The notes under the pieces are model-generated. The model was not told the DNA's origin. It was given only the letters and a program-made list of their open reading frames with translations, and searched no databases. The position numbers and the translations under genes are program-made. Of a stretch of 64,000 nucleotides of DNA, positions 1 through 9,869 are shown piece after piece. Numbering within the stretch: position 1 is the first letter of the stretch; every line of letters starts with the position of its first letter. Origin of the DNA: Pseudomonas entomophila (GTDB taxonomy: Bacteria; Pseudomonadota; Gammaproteobacteria; Pseudomonadales; Pseudomonadaceae); the NCBI RefSeq assembly GCF_029193575.1, contig NZ_JARGCS010000030.1, positions 62,001 to 126,000 on the forward strand, in the 5' to 3' direction.

Positions 1-1
1 A

Positions 2-448
2 GACCTGTATTACCGGCTCAACGTGCTGCAGGTGGTGACCGCGCCGTTGCGTGACCGGCATGGCGACCTGTCGATGCTGGCCAACCATTTTTCCCATTTC
101 TACAGCCTGGAAACCGGGCGCCGGCCGCGCTCGTTCAGCGACAATGCATTGGCGGCCATGGGCCGGCATGACTGGCCAGGCAATGTGCGCGAGTTGGCCA
201 ACCGCGTGCGCCGTGGGCTGGTGCTGGCCGAAGGGCGGCAGATCGAGGCGCAGGACCTGGGGTTGCAGGTGCTCGAGCAGCAAGACGAGCCGCTGGGCAC
301 CCTGGAGGACTACAAGCACCGCGCCGAACGCCAGGCCCTGTGCGACGTGCTCAACCGGCACAGCGACAACATGAGCATCGCGGCCAAGGTGTTGGGGGTG
401 TCGCGGCCCACGTTCTATCGGTTGTTGCATAAGCATCAGATTCGTTGA
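2..448 (+). CDS. sigma-54-dependent activator, C-terminal fragment (cut by window edge)
   Basis: The reading frame is open from base 2, so the gene begins outside the window. The first residues, DLYYRLNVLQV, match the end of the AAA+ domain of NtrC-class activators (motif REDLYYRLNV). WPGNVRELANRVRR follows, then a Fis-type helix-turn-helix at the C-terminus (NMSIAAKVLGVSRPTFYRLL). Such proteins bind upstream DNA and hydrolyse ATP to open sigma-54 promoters. The input domain is missing, so it is unclear whether it is a phosphorylated response regulator or senses a ligand. The next gene starts behind a sigma-54 promoter. I infer this protein controls it and probably the two other operons that carry the same palindrome. 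Confidence 0.9.
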   Translation, partial: DLYYRLNVLQVVTAPLRDRHGDLSMLANHFSHFYSLETGRRPRSFSDNALAAMGRHDWPGNVRELANRVRRGLVLAEGRQIEAQDLGLQVLEQQDEPLGTLEDYKHRAERQALCDVLNRHSDNMSIAAKVLGVSRPTFYRLLHKHQIR

Positions 449-485
449 GGCGCTGGCCTGTCTTGAGTTCTATGGTGGTTTCGAG

Positions 486-513
486 ATCGAGCCCCGCGCG
501 GGCGGCGCTCGAT
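486..513 (+). terminator. possible hairpin terminator after the activator gene
   Basis: ATCGAGC (486-492) and GCTCGAT (507-513) form an inverted repeat around a GC-rich loop, 38 bases after the stop codon. Only three T residues follow, so it is a weak candidate for a rho-independent terminator. The rest of 449-729 holds the operator and promoter of the next gene and no coding signal. Confidence 0.35.
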
Positions 514-584
514 TTCAGCGGCACTAAACAACTCAAGCACCCCTTCGCGATACCCCTATAGAACCCACGCCAGCCCATTCCCCC

Positions 585-622
585 CACCCCGATTCAGGGG
601 AACCCACTGGGGAATCTTCCCC
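585..622 (+). promoter_or_regulatory. upstream activator sites of the multicopper oxidase operon
   Basis: The segment contains CACCCC-GATTCA-GGGGAA (585-602, left half degenerate), then ACTGGGGAA (606-614) and TTCCCC (617-622). The GGGGAA/TTCCCC half-sites and the 9-mer ACTGGGGAA recur in the perfect palindromes at 12076 and 12120. The cluster ends about 52 bases before the -24 element at 674, a suitable place for an enhancer-binding protein. Binding by the activator encoded at 2-448 is inferred. Confidence 0.6.
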
Positions 623-673
623 AACTCCCTCCGCAATCCCCCGCAACCAACTGAAAAACCAAACGATTTTTTA

Positions 674-689
674 TGGCATGCGCCTTGCT
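674..689 (+). promoter_or_regulatory. sigma-54 promoter of the multicopper oxidase operon
   Basis: TGGCATG-CGCC-TTGCT matches the sigma-54 consensus TGGCACR-N4-TTGCW with the required ten bases between the GG (-24) and GC (-12). It lies 41 bases before the start codon at 730. It also overlaps an in-frame ATG at 673, which argues that translation does not begin there. Confidence 0.88.
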
Positions 690-729
690 CCGGCCCTTCG
701 CAGAGTCCCTGTGTACCCGGAGGTGCAGC

Positions 730-3700
730 ATGAAGACCCCGCTCAAAGGCTCCGTCCTGACGTCCCTCGTGCTCGCCCTGCTGGGCTGGCAGGCCACCAG
801 CGAAGCGGCGGTGCAGTGCCAGCGCACCCTGGTGGCCAACGTGGTGGCCCTGGACCAGCCGCTGATGTTCAACCGCCTCGGCGCGCAGAACGCCAATGGC
901 ATGATGTTCGCCCTGCGCCAGGACGTGGTCGACGAACACCACGTGCCGCTGACCCGCGGCGGCGCCGCCGTGCCGGGCAAGGTCACCCTGCGCCCCGACA
1001 AGCGCCCACGGCCGATCGTGCTGCGCGTCGCCGCCGGCGACTGCCTCACCGTCAACCTCGCCAACTTGCTCGCCTACCAGGCCAACCCCAACAAGCACGG
1101 GGTCGACCATGACGAAAACGAAGTCGAGGGGGAGGAAGAAGAGGGCGTGGAGGTCGAGAACGAAGGCGACGAGCATTTTGTCGCCGACGAGCAGGTCAGC
1201 GACCGTCATGTGGGGTTCCAGGTCAACGGCCTGCAGGCGGTCAACAGCATTGGCGACATCGCCGCCAACACCGGGCGTAACGGCAATTTCCTGATCGCCC
1301 CGGGCGCTACCCGCAGCTACACCCTGTACGCCGAGCGCGAAGGTGCGTTTGCCGCCACCAGCCAAGGTGCCACTTTTGGCGGCCAGGGCGGGGCGGGCAA
1401 CGTCGCCAACGGCCTGTTCGGCCAGGTGGTGGTGGTGCCCAAGGGCGGGCGCACCTACCGCAATACCCTCAGCGAAGAGGAAATGCGCCTGGCCACTACT
1501 GGCCGTACCCCCACCGGTCAGCCGGTGATCGACTACGAGGCGCGTTACCCGCAGGCCGAGCCGTGGCTCGCCGAAGGCAAGGCCGGCAAGCCGATCATCG
1601 CCATGCTCGACGGCAACGAGATTCTTCACAGCGAGGCCGACGCCATCGTCATGGGCCCCAACCCGGACGGCAGCTTCCCTCGCTCGACCTACCCGCTGGA
1701 AAGCGTCGGCAAGCGCAACCCGGCGCTGCCCAACCGGCTGGAGGCGTTTCGCGACTTCACCGCGCAATTCGCCGACGAGGTGGCCGGCACCCAGGCCTTC
1801 CCCGGCTACTGGGCGGACCCGGTGATGGGCCATGTGCTGGAACCGGCGCGCGACTCGTTCATGATCAACTACGGCTCCGGCGGCATGGGCGCCGAGGTGG
1901 TGGCCAACCGCCTCGGCGTGGGGCCGATGCACGACTGCCTGTCGTGCGCCTACGAGGAATTCTTCCTCAGCGCCCACACCGTCGGTGACATCGGCACCCT
2001 GGTGGACGTGCCGGCCAACGTCGGGCTGGAGCGCATCCGCCCCGGTGAAACGCCACCGGCCAGCGCGGTCGGGGTCAAGGCCAGCATGGCCCTGTACCCC
2101 TCGGAGCCGGCCAACGTGCACCACAGCTACATCGGCGACTTCACCAAGTTCCGCAACACCCACAACGGCCACGAGCAGCACATCTTCCACCTGCACGGGC
2201 ACCAGTGGCTGTTCAACCCCAACGACGACAACTCCGACTACATCGACGCCCAGGGCATTGGCCCGGGCGTGGGCTACACCTACGAGATCGCCAATGGCGG
2301 TTCGGGCAACCGCAACCGCGTGGCGGGCGATGCCATCTACCACTGCCACTTCTACCCGCACTTCGCCCAGGGCATGTGGGCCATGTGGCGGGTGCACGAT
2401 GTGTTCGAGCCTGGCACGCGCCTGGAGGTCAGCGGCGACAGCGAAAACGGCTTCCACACCACGCCGTTCGCCCTGCGCAGTGGCAAGCCGGCGATCGGCG
2501 CACGGGCGCTGCCCGATGGCGAGATCGTCGCCGGCACACCGATCCCGGCCATCGTGCCGCTGCCAGGCAAGGCCATGGCACCGATGCCGGGCAAGGTCGT
2601 GGTAGTGCCCAAGCTGGCCGAGGAAAGGGTGGCCGAGCACGACGATGAACAGGAGCACGAGGAGGAGGGTGGCGACGACCACGGCGCCGCGCCCCGGGCC
2701 ATTGGCTCGCTGGCCCTAGTCGACCGCAGCGAGACCAACCGCAACGCCGACGGCAGCCTGAAGAACCCCGGCTACCCCTTCTGGATCGGCGGCATGGAAA
2801 GCAGCGTCGGCCAACGCCCACCGACTCCGCCATTGGACATGCTCGACCCGGCGTTGGCGCGCCAGCTCAAGGACAGCGGCAACGCCCTGTGGGCCAACCT
2901 CGACCCCAACCAGGTCGACGGCTGGGACGGCGGCCTTGGCCGACACACGCTGGACGGCGTGGCCTCCGGCGGCGAGGCGGTGACCACCACCACCAAGCTG
3001 GACTTCTCCAAGGTGGTGCACAAGGCCAAGCCGATCTACCTGCCCGAGCAGGGCACCGACGTCGAGCAGGCCGCCATGCAGTTCCACGCCAAGGCCGAGC
3101 ATGCCAGCTATGCCCTGGTCCCCGGCAGTGCGCCGGTGGCCAAGGCGTTCCGCACCAACGGCGCGCTGCCCACCGCCGGCGCGCCGTTCTACGAGCCGTG
3201 CATGGACGACCGGGGCAAGCGCCTGACGCAAGGCTCGGGCGTGGGCGAGTTCTTCAGCGGCGAGAGCCTGAACGGCCTCAACTTCCGTGGCACCTCGACG
3301 TTCACCGCCGACCGCCCGCGTATCTACAAGGGCGCCAACATCCAGTTCGACGCGGTGTACAACAAGGTCGGCTACCACTTCCCGCAGGCACGCATCCTCG
3401 CCTTGTGGGAGGACGCCTGGCCGGTGATCACCAAGCAGCGCCCGCCAGAGCCGCTGGTGATGCGCATGAACACCTTCGACTGCACCATGTACCAGCACAC
3501 CAACCTGATCCCGTCGTTCTATGAAATGGACGACTACCAGGTGCGCACGCCCACCGATGTGATCGGCCAGCACATCCACCTGCCCAAGTGGGACCTGACC
3601 GCCGCCGATGGCTCGGCCAATGGCTGGAACTACGAGGATGGCATCCTCTCGCCCGGCAGCGTGGTCGAGCGCGTGCACGCCATCCGCAGCTTCAACGGCT

Positions 3701-6576
3701 GCACCCAGGGCGATGCCCGCGACGGCAGCGCCGCCTGCCCGAACGCCAAGCAACACCCGTACTTCGGGCGCTTCGGCCGCGCCGACTGGCTCGGCGCGCG
3801 CACGGCGATGCAACGCTGGTTCGCCGACCCGCTGGTCAACGTGCACAACGTCGACCGCGGCCTGGGCACCATCTTCACCCACGACCACCTCGGCCCATCG
3901 ACCCACCAGCAGCTCGGGCTGTACGCCACCGTGCTGGCCGAGCCTGCCGGCTCCACCTGGTACCACGCCGAAACCGGCGAGCAGCTGTACAACCCGGCGG
4001 TGCGCCAGGACGGCGGGCCGACCTCGTGGCAGGCGGTGATCCAGACCGGCGACCACGATGGCGACGGGCGCAACGACAGCTACCGCGAGTTCTTCCTGGA
4101 ATACAGCGACTTCCAGCATGCCTACGAGGCCGGTGTGTACGTCGGCGCCGGCCCCGACGGCATCCCCAACGGCCAGGCCTACCCGGCCACCGCCGACAGC
4201 TTCCGCTTCGCCATCAACCCGCCGGTGCGCCAGGCCGCCTCGAACCTGCTCGAGTCGGTGGTCGAGTCGCGAAGCGGGCTGAGCCCGGGTTGTCCGACCC
4301 GGCCATGCCCGCAGGCGATCTCGGTGGACGACCCCGGCATGTTCGTCGTCAACTACCGCAACGAGCCGCTGGCCCTGCGCGTGTTCGACCCGAACAAGGT
4401 CGGCCCCGACGGCAAGCGCGGCATGCAGGCCGACGGCCTGGGCGGCGATCTGGCCTACGCCCTGCAAACCCGCACCGACCGCGCCATCCCGGCGATGAAC
4501 CTGGCGCCCTCGGCGATCACCTCGGCGGTCGGCCCCACGGGCGGCACCACGCTGTTCCCGCCGCACATCAACAAGGGCAGCGAGCCGGGCGACCCGTTCA
4601 CCCCGATGCTGCGCACCTACTCGGGTGACAACGTGCGCCTGCGGGTGCATGCCGGCGGCCACGAAGAGGAGCACAACGTCAGCCTGCATGGGGTCAAGTG
4701 GCTGCAGAACGGCTCGGGCTTCGGCAGCAGCTCCAACTCGGGGTGGAAGGCCTCGCAGATGGTCGGCATCTCCGAGCAACTGGGCTTCATGGCGCCGGTG
4801 TCGATGATCTCCAGCGCCGCGGCCACCAACGGTGACTACCTGTACACCCTCGACGCTGCCCTGGAGGGCTACTGGAACGGCATCTGGGGCGTGATGCGCA
4901 ACTACACCGCGCAGCGCCCGGACCTGTTCCCGCTGCCGAACAACCCACAGCCGGTGGCCATGCGCAACACCGTGGCGTTCGACGGCATCTGCCCCCGCAC
5001 CACCGCCAACCCCAATGGCATCGGTACTCGGCCAACGGTCAAGCGCAGCTACGAGATCGTTGCCGCGCTGGCCAACGACATCCTGGAGAACCGCCACGGC
5101 GTCAGCATCGCCGACCCGGCCGGGGCCAACCAGCATGTCGGCGGGCCACTGAAGGCTGGCGGCGGCACCCTGGTGTTCAACAGCCGCCGCACCAGCATCC
5201 CGCTGGCCACGGTGACCGACGAGGAAGACGGTGCCACCTTCACCGTCGGCGGCCACAGCGCCCCGCTGCACGACCCGACCGCCGTGCTGTACGTGCGCAA
5301 GGCCGACCTCGACCCTGCCACCGGCAAGCTCAAGGCGGGGGTGCCGATCGAGCCGCTGGTGCTGCGCGCCACTGCTGGCGACTGCATCAGCATCACCCTG
5401 GAAAACCGCCTGCCGCTGGTGATGCCAGACCTGCCCAGCACCGCCGTGATGCAGAACGTGGTCAAGCGCGACCGCAACGGCAGCGAAGGCGCCACGGCGT
5501 TCAACAACAACCTGATGCGTCCGTCCAGCCACGTGGGCCTGCACGCCCAACTGCTGGCCTACGACATCACCAAGTCCGATGGCGCCAACGTCGGCACCAA
5601 CCCGGTGCAGACCGTGCCGCCGCGCGCGGGCAACAGCGGCGCCTACCCGAGCAAGGTCTACCAGTACTACGCCGGGCACCTGGAACGCGAAGGCAAGCCG
5701 GTGCTGCAACTGGGCCGCACGGTGGACAACATCAACACCACCGCCATCGAGTTCGGCGGCCTCAACCTGACCCCGGCGGACGTCATCAAGCAGCCGCAGA
5801 AGGGCTTGGTCGGTGCCATGAGCGTGCTGCCACAGGCCGCCACCTGGACCGAGGACGGCGCCAGCCGTGCCCAGGCCACGGTCAAGGTCAGCGGCCAGGC
5901 CGACTACCGCGACTTCGTCACCGTGTGGCAGCGCGCGTTGAACATGCGCTGGGCCGATGGCCGACCGGTGGAAGGCATCGCCACCGAAGGCAACGGCGTG
6001 CCGGGCGATCCGAAGGACAACGGCAACATGGCCATGAACTACAAGACCGAGCCGCTGTGGCTGCGCTTCGGCCTGGCCCCGGACGCGCCGTTCGGCCGCG
6101 CCGACGGCCACGGTTTCGGGGATGTGCCCAACGCCCACATGGCCTACAGCAACGCTCTGGTCGGCGGCGACCCGCAAACCCCGGTGCTCTGGGCCAAGCC
6201 CGGCCAGCCGGTGCGCAGCCACGTGCTGATGCCCAGTGGGGGCAGCCGCGGCATCACCTACCAGCTCGACGGGCACCTGTGGCCGCTGCACGCCTACCAG
6301 GCCGAGAAGAACGACGTGGATGGCTACCCCATGGGCCTGCCGGGCATCGGTTCGGTGCGCTTCGGCTACAACCCGATGTCGGTGTACATCGGGGCCCAGG
6401 AAAGCGTGCTGCCGGCAGCGCACTTCAGCTTCATGCTGCCCAGCGCCGGCGGGGCCAACGGTGTGCCGGGGGACTACCTGTTCCGCGACTACGCCGCCTA
6501 CGGCAACGTCTCGGGGTTGTGGGGGATCCTGCGGGTGACTAACGAAACGCCGCCCGCCACCGCGCCGGCGCAATGA
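730..6576 (+). CDS. giant secreted multicopper oxidase, MnxG/McoA (Mn(II) oxidase) type
   Basis: This 1948-residue protein has a Sec signal peptide (hydrophobic core 9-20, cleavage near 26). Copper motifs are spread along it: HxHGH at 487-491, HCHFYPHFAQGMW from 538 (the HCH-x3-H-x4-M signature joining type 1 and type 3 copper), HIH at 948-950, HDH at 1051-1053 and HEEEH...LHG at 1311-1321. Two acidic, His-rich stretches lie near residues 125-155 and 635-655 and could bind metal. Size and motif spread fit the multi-domain manganese oxidases MnxG and McoA of P. putida rather than three-domain CopA or CueO; I cannot tell which of the two it is. The start at 730 has GGAGG six bases upstream. It opens a six-gene operon with copper chaperones and a cytochrome. 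Confidence 0.88.
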   Translation: MKTPLKGSVLTSLVLALLGWQATSEAAVQCQRTLVANVVALDQPLMFNRLGAQNANGMMFALRQDVVDEHHVPLTRGGAAVPGKVTLRPDKRPRPIVLRVAAGDCLTVNLANLLAYQANPNKHGVDHDENEVEGEEEEGVEVENEGDEHFVADEQVSDRHVGFQVNGLQAVNSIGDIAANTGRNGNFLIAPGATRSYTLYAEREGAFAATSQGATFGGQGGAGNVANGLFGQVVVVPKGGRTYRNTLSEEEMRLATTGRTPTGQPVIDYEARYPQAEPWLAEGKAGKPIIAMLDGNEILHSEADAIVMGPNPDGSFPRSTYPLESVGKRNPALPNRLEAFRDFTAQFADEVAGTQAFPGYWADPVMGHVLEPARDSFMINYGSGGMGAEVVANRLGVGPMHDCLSCAYEEFFLSAHTVGDIGTLVDVPANVGLERIRPGETPPASAVGVKASMALYPSEPANVHHSYIGDFTKFRNTHNGHEQHIFHLHGHQWLFNPNDDNSDYIDAQGIGPGVGYTYEIANGGSGNRNRVAGDAIYHCHFYPHFAQGMWAMWRVHDVFEPGTRLEVSGDSENGFHTTPFALRSGKPAIGARALPDGEIVAGTPIPAIVPLPGKAMAPMPGKVVVVPKLAEERVAEHDDEQEHEEEGGDDHGAAPRAIGSLALVDRSETNRNADGSLKNPGYPFWIGGMESSVGQRPPTPPLDMLDPALARQLKDSGNALWANLDPNQVDGWDGGLGRHTLDGVASGGEAVTTTTKLDFSKVVHKAKPIYLPEQGTDVEQAAMQFHAKAEHASYALVPGSAPVAKAFRTNGALPTAGAPFYEPCMDDRGKRLTQGSGVGEFFSGESLNGLNFRGTSTFTADRPRIYKGANIQFDAVYNKVGYHFPQARILALWEDAWPVITKQRPPEPLVMRMNTFDCTMYQHTNLIPSFYEMDDYQVRTPTDVIGQHIHLPKWDLTAADGSANGWNYEDGILSPGSVVERVHAIRSFNGCTQGDARDGSAACPNAKQHPYFGRFGRADWLGARTAMQRWFADPLVNVHNVDRGLGTIFTHDHLGPSTHQQLGLYATVLAEPAGSTWYHAETGEQLYNPAVRQDGGPTSWQAVIQTGDHDGDGRNDSYREFFLEYSDFQHAYEAGVYVGAGPDGIPNGQAYPATADSFRFAINPPVRQAASNLLESVVESRSGLSPGCPTRPCPQAISVDDPGMFVVNYRNEPLALRVFDPNKVGPDGKRGMQADGLGGDLAYALQTRTDRAIPAMNLAPSAITSAVGPTGGTTLFPPHINKGSEPGDPFTPMLRTYSGDNVRLRVHAGGHEEEHNVSLHGVKWLQNGSGFGSSSNSGWKASQMVGISEQLGFMAPVSMISSAAATNGDYLYTLDAALEGYWNGIWGVMRNYTAQRPDLFPLPNNPQPVAMRNTVAFDGICPRTTANPNGIGTRPTVKRSYEIVAALANDILENRHGVSIADPAGANQHVGGPLKAGGGTLVFNSRRTSIPLATVTDEEDGATFTVGGHSAPLHDPTAVLYVRKADLDPATGKLKAGVPIEPLVLRATAGDCISITLENRLPLVMPDLPSTAVMQNVVKRDRNGSEGATAFNNNLMRPSSHVGLHAQLLAYDITKSDGANVGTNPVQTVPPRAGNSGAYPSKVYQYYAGHLEREGKPVLQLGRTVDNINTTAIEFGGLNLTPADVIKQPQKGLVGAMSVLPQAATWTEDGASRAQATVKVSGQADYRDFVTVWQRALNMRWADGRPVEGIATEGNGVPGDPKDNGNMAMNYKTEPLWLRFGLAPDAPFGRADGHGFGDVPNAHMAYSNALVGGDPQTPVLWAKPGQPVRSHVLMPSGGSRGITYQLDGHLWPLHAYQAEKNDVDGYPMGLPGIGSVRFGYNPMSVYIGAQESVLPAAHFSFMLPSAGGANGVPGDYLFRDYAAYGNVSGLWGILRVTNETPPATAPAQ

Positions 6577-6595
6577 GCAAGGGGGAACGCGAGCC

Positions 6596-8572
6596 ATGAA
6601 CAAGAAGACTCGCCCCGCGTACCTGGGGCTGTTGCTGGGGGTGGCGCTGATCGGCCTGGGGGTGGCCTACGAAGAACTCTGGTGCGACCCCCGCGAGCTG
6701 CTGCAAGCGCCTGCCGACCCGCAGGCCCTGCACCGGCTCAGCCGGGACGGCGTGACCGTGGAGTTCGAGGCACGGCCACTGGTCGGCGAGCAGCTGCGTG
6801 AAGGCGGCTTCGCCAACGTGCGCTTCAAGGTCAGCGACCAGAACAGCGGCCAGCCGCTCTCGGGCATGGCCCCAGGGGCCTGGCTGGACCCGGCGCAGTC
6901 GGCCCCCGCGGGCGACCGCGACAGCAGCTGCAAGGCACGGGTGGCGCTGTTCCTGAAAAGCAGCATCGGCGCGCGCCCGCTGCTGGACCTCAATAGCTAC
7001 TTCCTGCTGGTGCTGAACAAGGACGCCAGCCTCACGGTGATCGATCCCACGGTGTCGGTGGGCGGGGTCACCAGCACCTTGGCGCGCATCGAGCTGCCGG
7101 GCCGGCCCATGGACTGGGTGGCCACCGGCGACGACAAGCAGGTGTTCGTCTCGCTGCCCGAGCGTGGCCAGGTGGCGGTGATCGACACCGAGACCTTCCG
7201 CCGGGTGGCCACCCTGGAGGCTGGCGAGCAACCGCTGCGCGTGGCCCTGCAACCGGACCAGCGCCGGCTGTGGGTCGGCAACAACAGCGCCGACCCGGCC
7301 AAGGGCGGGGTGACGGTGATCGACGTGCCCAGCCGGGCGATGCTCAAGTCGTTCGCCACCGGCTCCGGCCACCATGAAATCGCCTTCAGCGCCGATTCGC
7401 GCTACGCCTTCGTCAGTAACCGCGACGGCGGCACCCTGAGCATCATCGACAGCGCCGAGATGCGTCTGGTCAAGACCCTCGAGGTTGGCCCGCACCCACT
7501 GTCGGTGGCGTATTCGCCACTGTCCCAGGCGGTGTACGTGGCCGACGGGCGCGAAGGCACGGTGCGGGTGATCGATGCGCGCAGCCACCAGTTGCGCCAC
7601 GTGGTCAAGGCCGAGGCGGGGCTGGGGCCGATGCGCTTCAGCAGCGACGGGCGCTACGGCATCGTGCTCAACACCCTGGAGCACCAGGCGCTGGTGATCG
7701 ACGCCAGCAACGACCGCTTGATCCACCGCATCCCGGTGGCCGCCGAGCCCTACCAGCTGACTTTCACCAAGGGCTATGCCTACGTGCGTGGGCTGGCTTC
7801 GCCCAAGGTCAGCATGATCAACCTTTCAAGCCTCGGCGAAGGTCGCCAGCCGATCGTCCAGGGCTTCGAGGCCGGGCCCGCCGCGCCGCGCCAGGCCGGT
7901 GACCTGCCGTTGGCCCAGGGCCTGAGCGTGGCCCGTGACGACAATTCGGTGTTCGTGGTCAACCCGGTGGACAACACCACCTACTTCTACGCCGAAGGCA
8001 TGAACGCGCCGATGTCCGGCTACAACAACCGCGGCCACCAGGCCCGCGCGGCGATCGTCATCGACCGCAGCCTGCGCGAGCTGGCCCCGGGCGTCTACGG
8101 CTCGACGGTCAAACTGCCAGCGGCGGGCCAGTTCGACGTGGCCTTCCTGCTCAACCAACCGCAGATCATCCACTGCTTCAGCACCGAGGTGGCCGAGGCG
8201 CCCGAGGCGCACGCGCACAAAGGGGCGCGCGCCGAGTTCATCGGAGCCGAGCAGCCATTGCTGCAGCACACGCCCTTCGTCGCCCAGGTGCGCATCCTCG
8301 GTGATGACGGCAAGCCCCGCCTGGGCCTGCGCGACCTGAGCCTGCGCTACTTCCTGGCGCCGTCGTCGCTGCCACGCAGCCTGGCGCTGGAAGAGGTGGG
8401 CGAGGGCGTGTACCAGGCCTCGCTGCAACTGGCCGAGGCCGGGGCGTGGTACCTGCACGTGCAGTCGCCGAGCCTCGGGCGCAGTTTTGCCGAAAACAAC
8501 TACACCAGCCTGCGCGTCCTGCCGGCCGCAGCGCCCACCGCTTCCCAAGGGGAACCCAGGAGTGTGCGATGA
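6596..8572 (+). CDS. membrane-anchored YVTN beta-propeller protein
   Basis: The 658-residue protein has a short positive N-terminus and one hydrophobic segment (about 9-27), so it is exported as an anchored or secreted protein. Residues about 130-400 carry repeated beta-propeller blades of the YVTN type (VIDTETFRRVATLEAGEQPLRVA, AVYVADGREGTVRVIDARS). The C-terminal third, with FVAQVRILGDDGKPRLGLRDL, resembles an immunoglobulin-like or copper-associated beta domain. It follows the oxidase by 19 bases with GGGGGAA as ribosome site, and its stop overlaps the start of the next gene. Function is unknown; a scaffold or electron-transfer partner for the oxidase is plausible. Confidence 0.78.
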   Translation: MNKKTRPAYLGLLLGVALIGLGVAYEELWCDPRELLQAPADPQALHRLSRDGVTVEFEARPLVGEQLREGGFANVRFKVSDQNSGQPLSGMAPGAWLDPAQSAPAGDRDSSCKARVALFLKSSIGARPLLDLNSYFLLVLNKDASLTVIDPTVSVGGVTSTLARIELPGRPMDWVATGDDKQVFVSLPERGQVAVIDTETFRRVATLEAGEQPLRVALQPDQRRLWVGNNSADPAKGGVTVIDVPSRAMLKSFATGSGHHEIAFSADSRYAFVSNRDGGTLSIIDSAEMRLVKTLEVGPHPLSVAYSPLSQAVYVADGREGTVRVIDARSHQLRHVVKAEAGLGPMRFSSDGRYGIVLNTLEHQALVIDASNDRLIHRIPVAAEPYQLTFTKGYAYVRGLASPKVSMINLSSLGEGRQPIVQGFEAGPAAPRQAGDLPLAQGLSVARDDNSVFVVNPVDNTTYFYAEGMNAPMSGYNNRGHQARAAIVIDRSLRELAPGVYGSTVKLPAAGQFDVAFLLNQPQIIHCFSTEVAEAPEAHAHKGARAEFIGAEQPLLQHTPFVAQVRILGDDGKPRLGLRDLSLRYFLAPSSLPRSLALEEVGEGVYQASLQLAEAGAWYLHVQSPSLGRSFAENNYTSLRVLPAAAPTASQGEPRSVR

Positions 8573-9216
8573 ACCGCCCAAACCACTTGATCGCTTGCAG
8601 CCTGCTGCTGGTCAGCAACCTGGCCCTGGCGCACGCGGGGCATGACCACGACGGGCACGCTGAGCAAGCGCCGCCCGCTGCGCACCAGGAAAAGGCCAGC
8701 GTGCGTTTCGCCGACGTGCCGTTGCTCGACCAGGACGGCATGCCGGTACGCTTGGAGAAAGACCTGGTAGGCGAGCGCCTGGTGGTCATGGGGTTCATCT
8801 ACACCAGTTGCACCACGGTGTGCCCGGTGGTCTCGTCGATCATGAGCAAGGTTCAGCAGCAGTTGGGCGGGCGGGTGGGCGAGGACGTGCAACTGGTGTC
8901 GATCAGCGTCGATCCGCAGCGCGACGACGCCAAACGCCTGCAAAGCTACGCCCGGGCTTTCCAGCATGGGCCGGGTTGGCGCTGGCTGACCGGCTCGCCC
9001 TACGCCGTGACCGAGACCCTCAAGGGGCTGGGCAGCTTCAGCGCCGACCTGACCCAGCACCCGCCGTTGATCCTCGTCGGCGACGGGCGCAGCGGCCACT
9101 GGACACGCTTCTACGGCTTCACCGACCCCAGCGTGCTCATCGCCGAAGTCAACCGCCTGAGCGCCCGCCGAGTGCACGCCAAGAGCACCGCCATCGCCCA
9201 CGAGGTGCAGCCATGA
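8569..9216 (+). CDS. SCO1/SenC/PrrC copper chaperone (first of pair)
   Basis: This is a 215-residue exported thioredoxin-fold protein. A signal peptide ends near ALAHAG, followed by a His-rich tract (HAGHDHDGH). The SCO copper motif CTTVCP (CxxxC) and a later conserved His in LTQHPP are present. SCO proteins deliver copper to cuproenzymes or reduce their thiols in the periplasm. ATG at 8569 overlaps the previous stop (ATGA), with AGGAG six bases upstream, so translation is coupled. I infer it loads copper into the oxidase at 730. Confidence 0.92.
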   Translation: MNRPNHLIACSLLLVSNLALAHAGHDHDGHAEQAPPAAHQEKASVRFADVPLLDQDGMPVRLEKDLVGERLVVMGFIYTSCTTVCPVVSSIMSKVQQQLGGRVGEDVQLVSISVDPQRDDAKRLQSYARAFQHGPGWRWLTGSPYAVTETLKGLGSFSADLTQHPPLILVGDGRSGHWTRFYGFTDPSVLIAEVNRLSARRVHAKSTAIAHEVQP

Positions 9217-9869
9217 GTACCTTCAGCCCCCGGCGCAATGGCATGCGCGGCCTGGACTGGCTGGCCCTGGCCGGCTGCTTGTGGATCCTCGCTTCGGTGG
9301 CCTGCGCCCACGAAGGCCATGCCCCGCAAGCGCAGCCGGCGCCGCAGCCGATGGTCAGCGGCGTCGGCACTCGCGACGCCCAGGCCTGGTTCACCGACAC
9401 CGTGCTCAAGGACCAGGACGGTCGTGAACTGCGCTTCTACAGCGACGTGCTCAAGGACAAGGTGGTGATGCTCAACGTGATCTTCACCCACTGCAACGAC
9501 GCCTGCCCGTTGATCACCCGCAAGTTGCGCGAGGTACGCGAGGCCATGGGCGCGGAGCTGGCCGCGCAGGTAACCTTCGTCTCGGTCAGCAGCGACCCGC
9601 TCAACGACACCCCTGAAGTGCTCAAGGCGTTCGCCCGGAAGCAGGGGGTGGACGGCCCGAATTGGCTGTTCCTGACCGGCGACAAGGCCAGCGTCGACCT
9701 GGTGCTGGGCCGCCTGGGCCAGTTCCTGCCCAGCCCCGAGCAGCATTCCACACAACTGATCGCCGGTGACGTGGCCGGCAAGCGCTGGAGCAAGATCCGC
9801 CCCGATGCGCCGCCCACCGCCATCGCCCAGCGCCTGCGGTTGCTGGCCCAACCGCTGGCCGGGCGGTGA
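9213..9869 (+). CDS. SCO1/SenC copper chaperone (second of pair)
   Basis: A second SCO-family protein of 218 residues, ATGA-coupled to the first. It has an N-terminal hydrophobic segment (about 14-32) ending near CAHEGHAP, the copper motif CNDACP, and a distal His in EQHSTQ. It differs clearly from its neighbour around the CxxxC motif (HCNDACPL versus SCTTVCPV), so this is not a recent duplication. Two diverged copies may split copper delivery and thiol reduction, or serve different copper centres of the large oxidase; this is inferred. Confidence 0.92.
   Translation: MSTFSPRRNGMRGLDWLALAGCLWILASVACAHEGHAPQAQPAPQPMVSGVGTRDAQAWFTDTVLKDQDGRELRFYSDVLKDKVVMLNVIFTHCNDACPLITRKLREVREAMGAELAAQVTFVSVSSDPLNDTPEVLKAFARKQGVDGPNWLFLTGDKASVDLVLGRLGQFLPSPEQHSTQLIAGDVAGKRWSKIRPDAPPTAIAQRLRLLAQPLAGR

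Noticed and set aside
673..729. Upstream in-frame ATG start for the multicopper oxidase
   Set aside because: The ATG overlaps the -24 element of the sigma-54 promoter, has no ribosome site, and would put residues before a normal signal peptide.
556..2682. Long minus-strand open frame (about 708 residues) at the oxidase start
   Set aside because: Low-complexity translation and overlap with the sigma-54 promoter and signal peptide region of a well-supported gene.
2716..6603. Long open frame on the minus strand (about 1295 residues) opposite the multicopper oxidase gene
   Set aside because: It is an antisense shadow caused by high GC at third positions. Its translation is Arg/His/Val/Gly-rich with no domains, while the plus strand encodes a clear enzyme with signal peptide and copper motifs.
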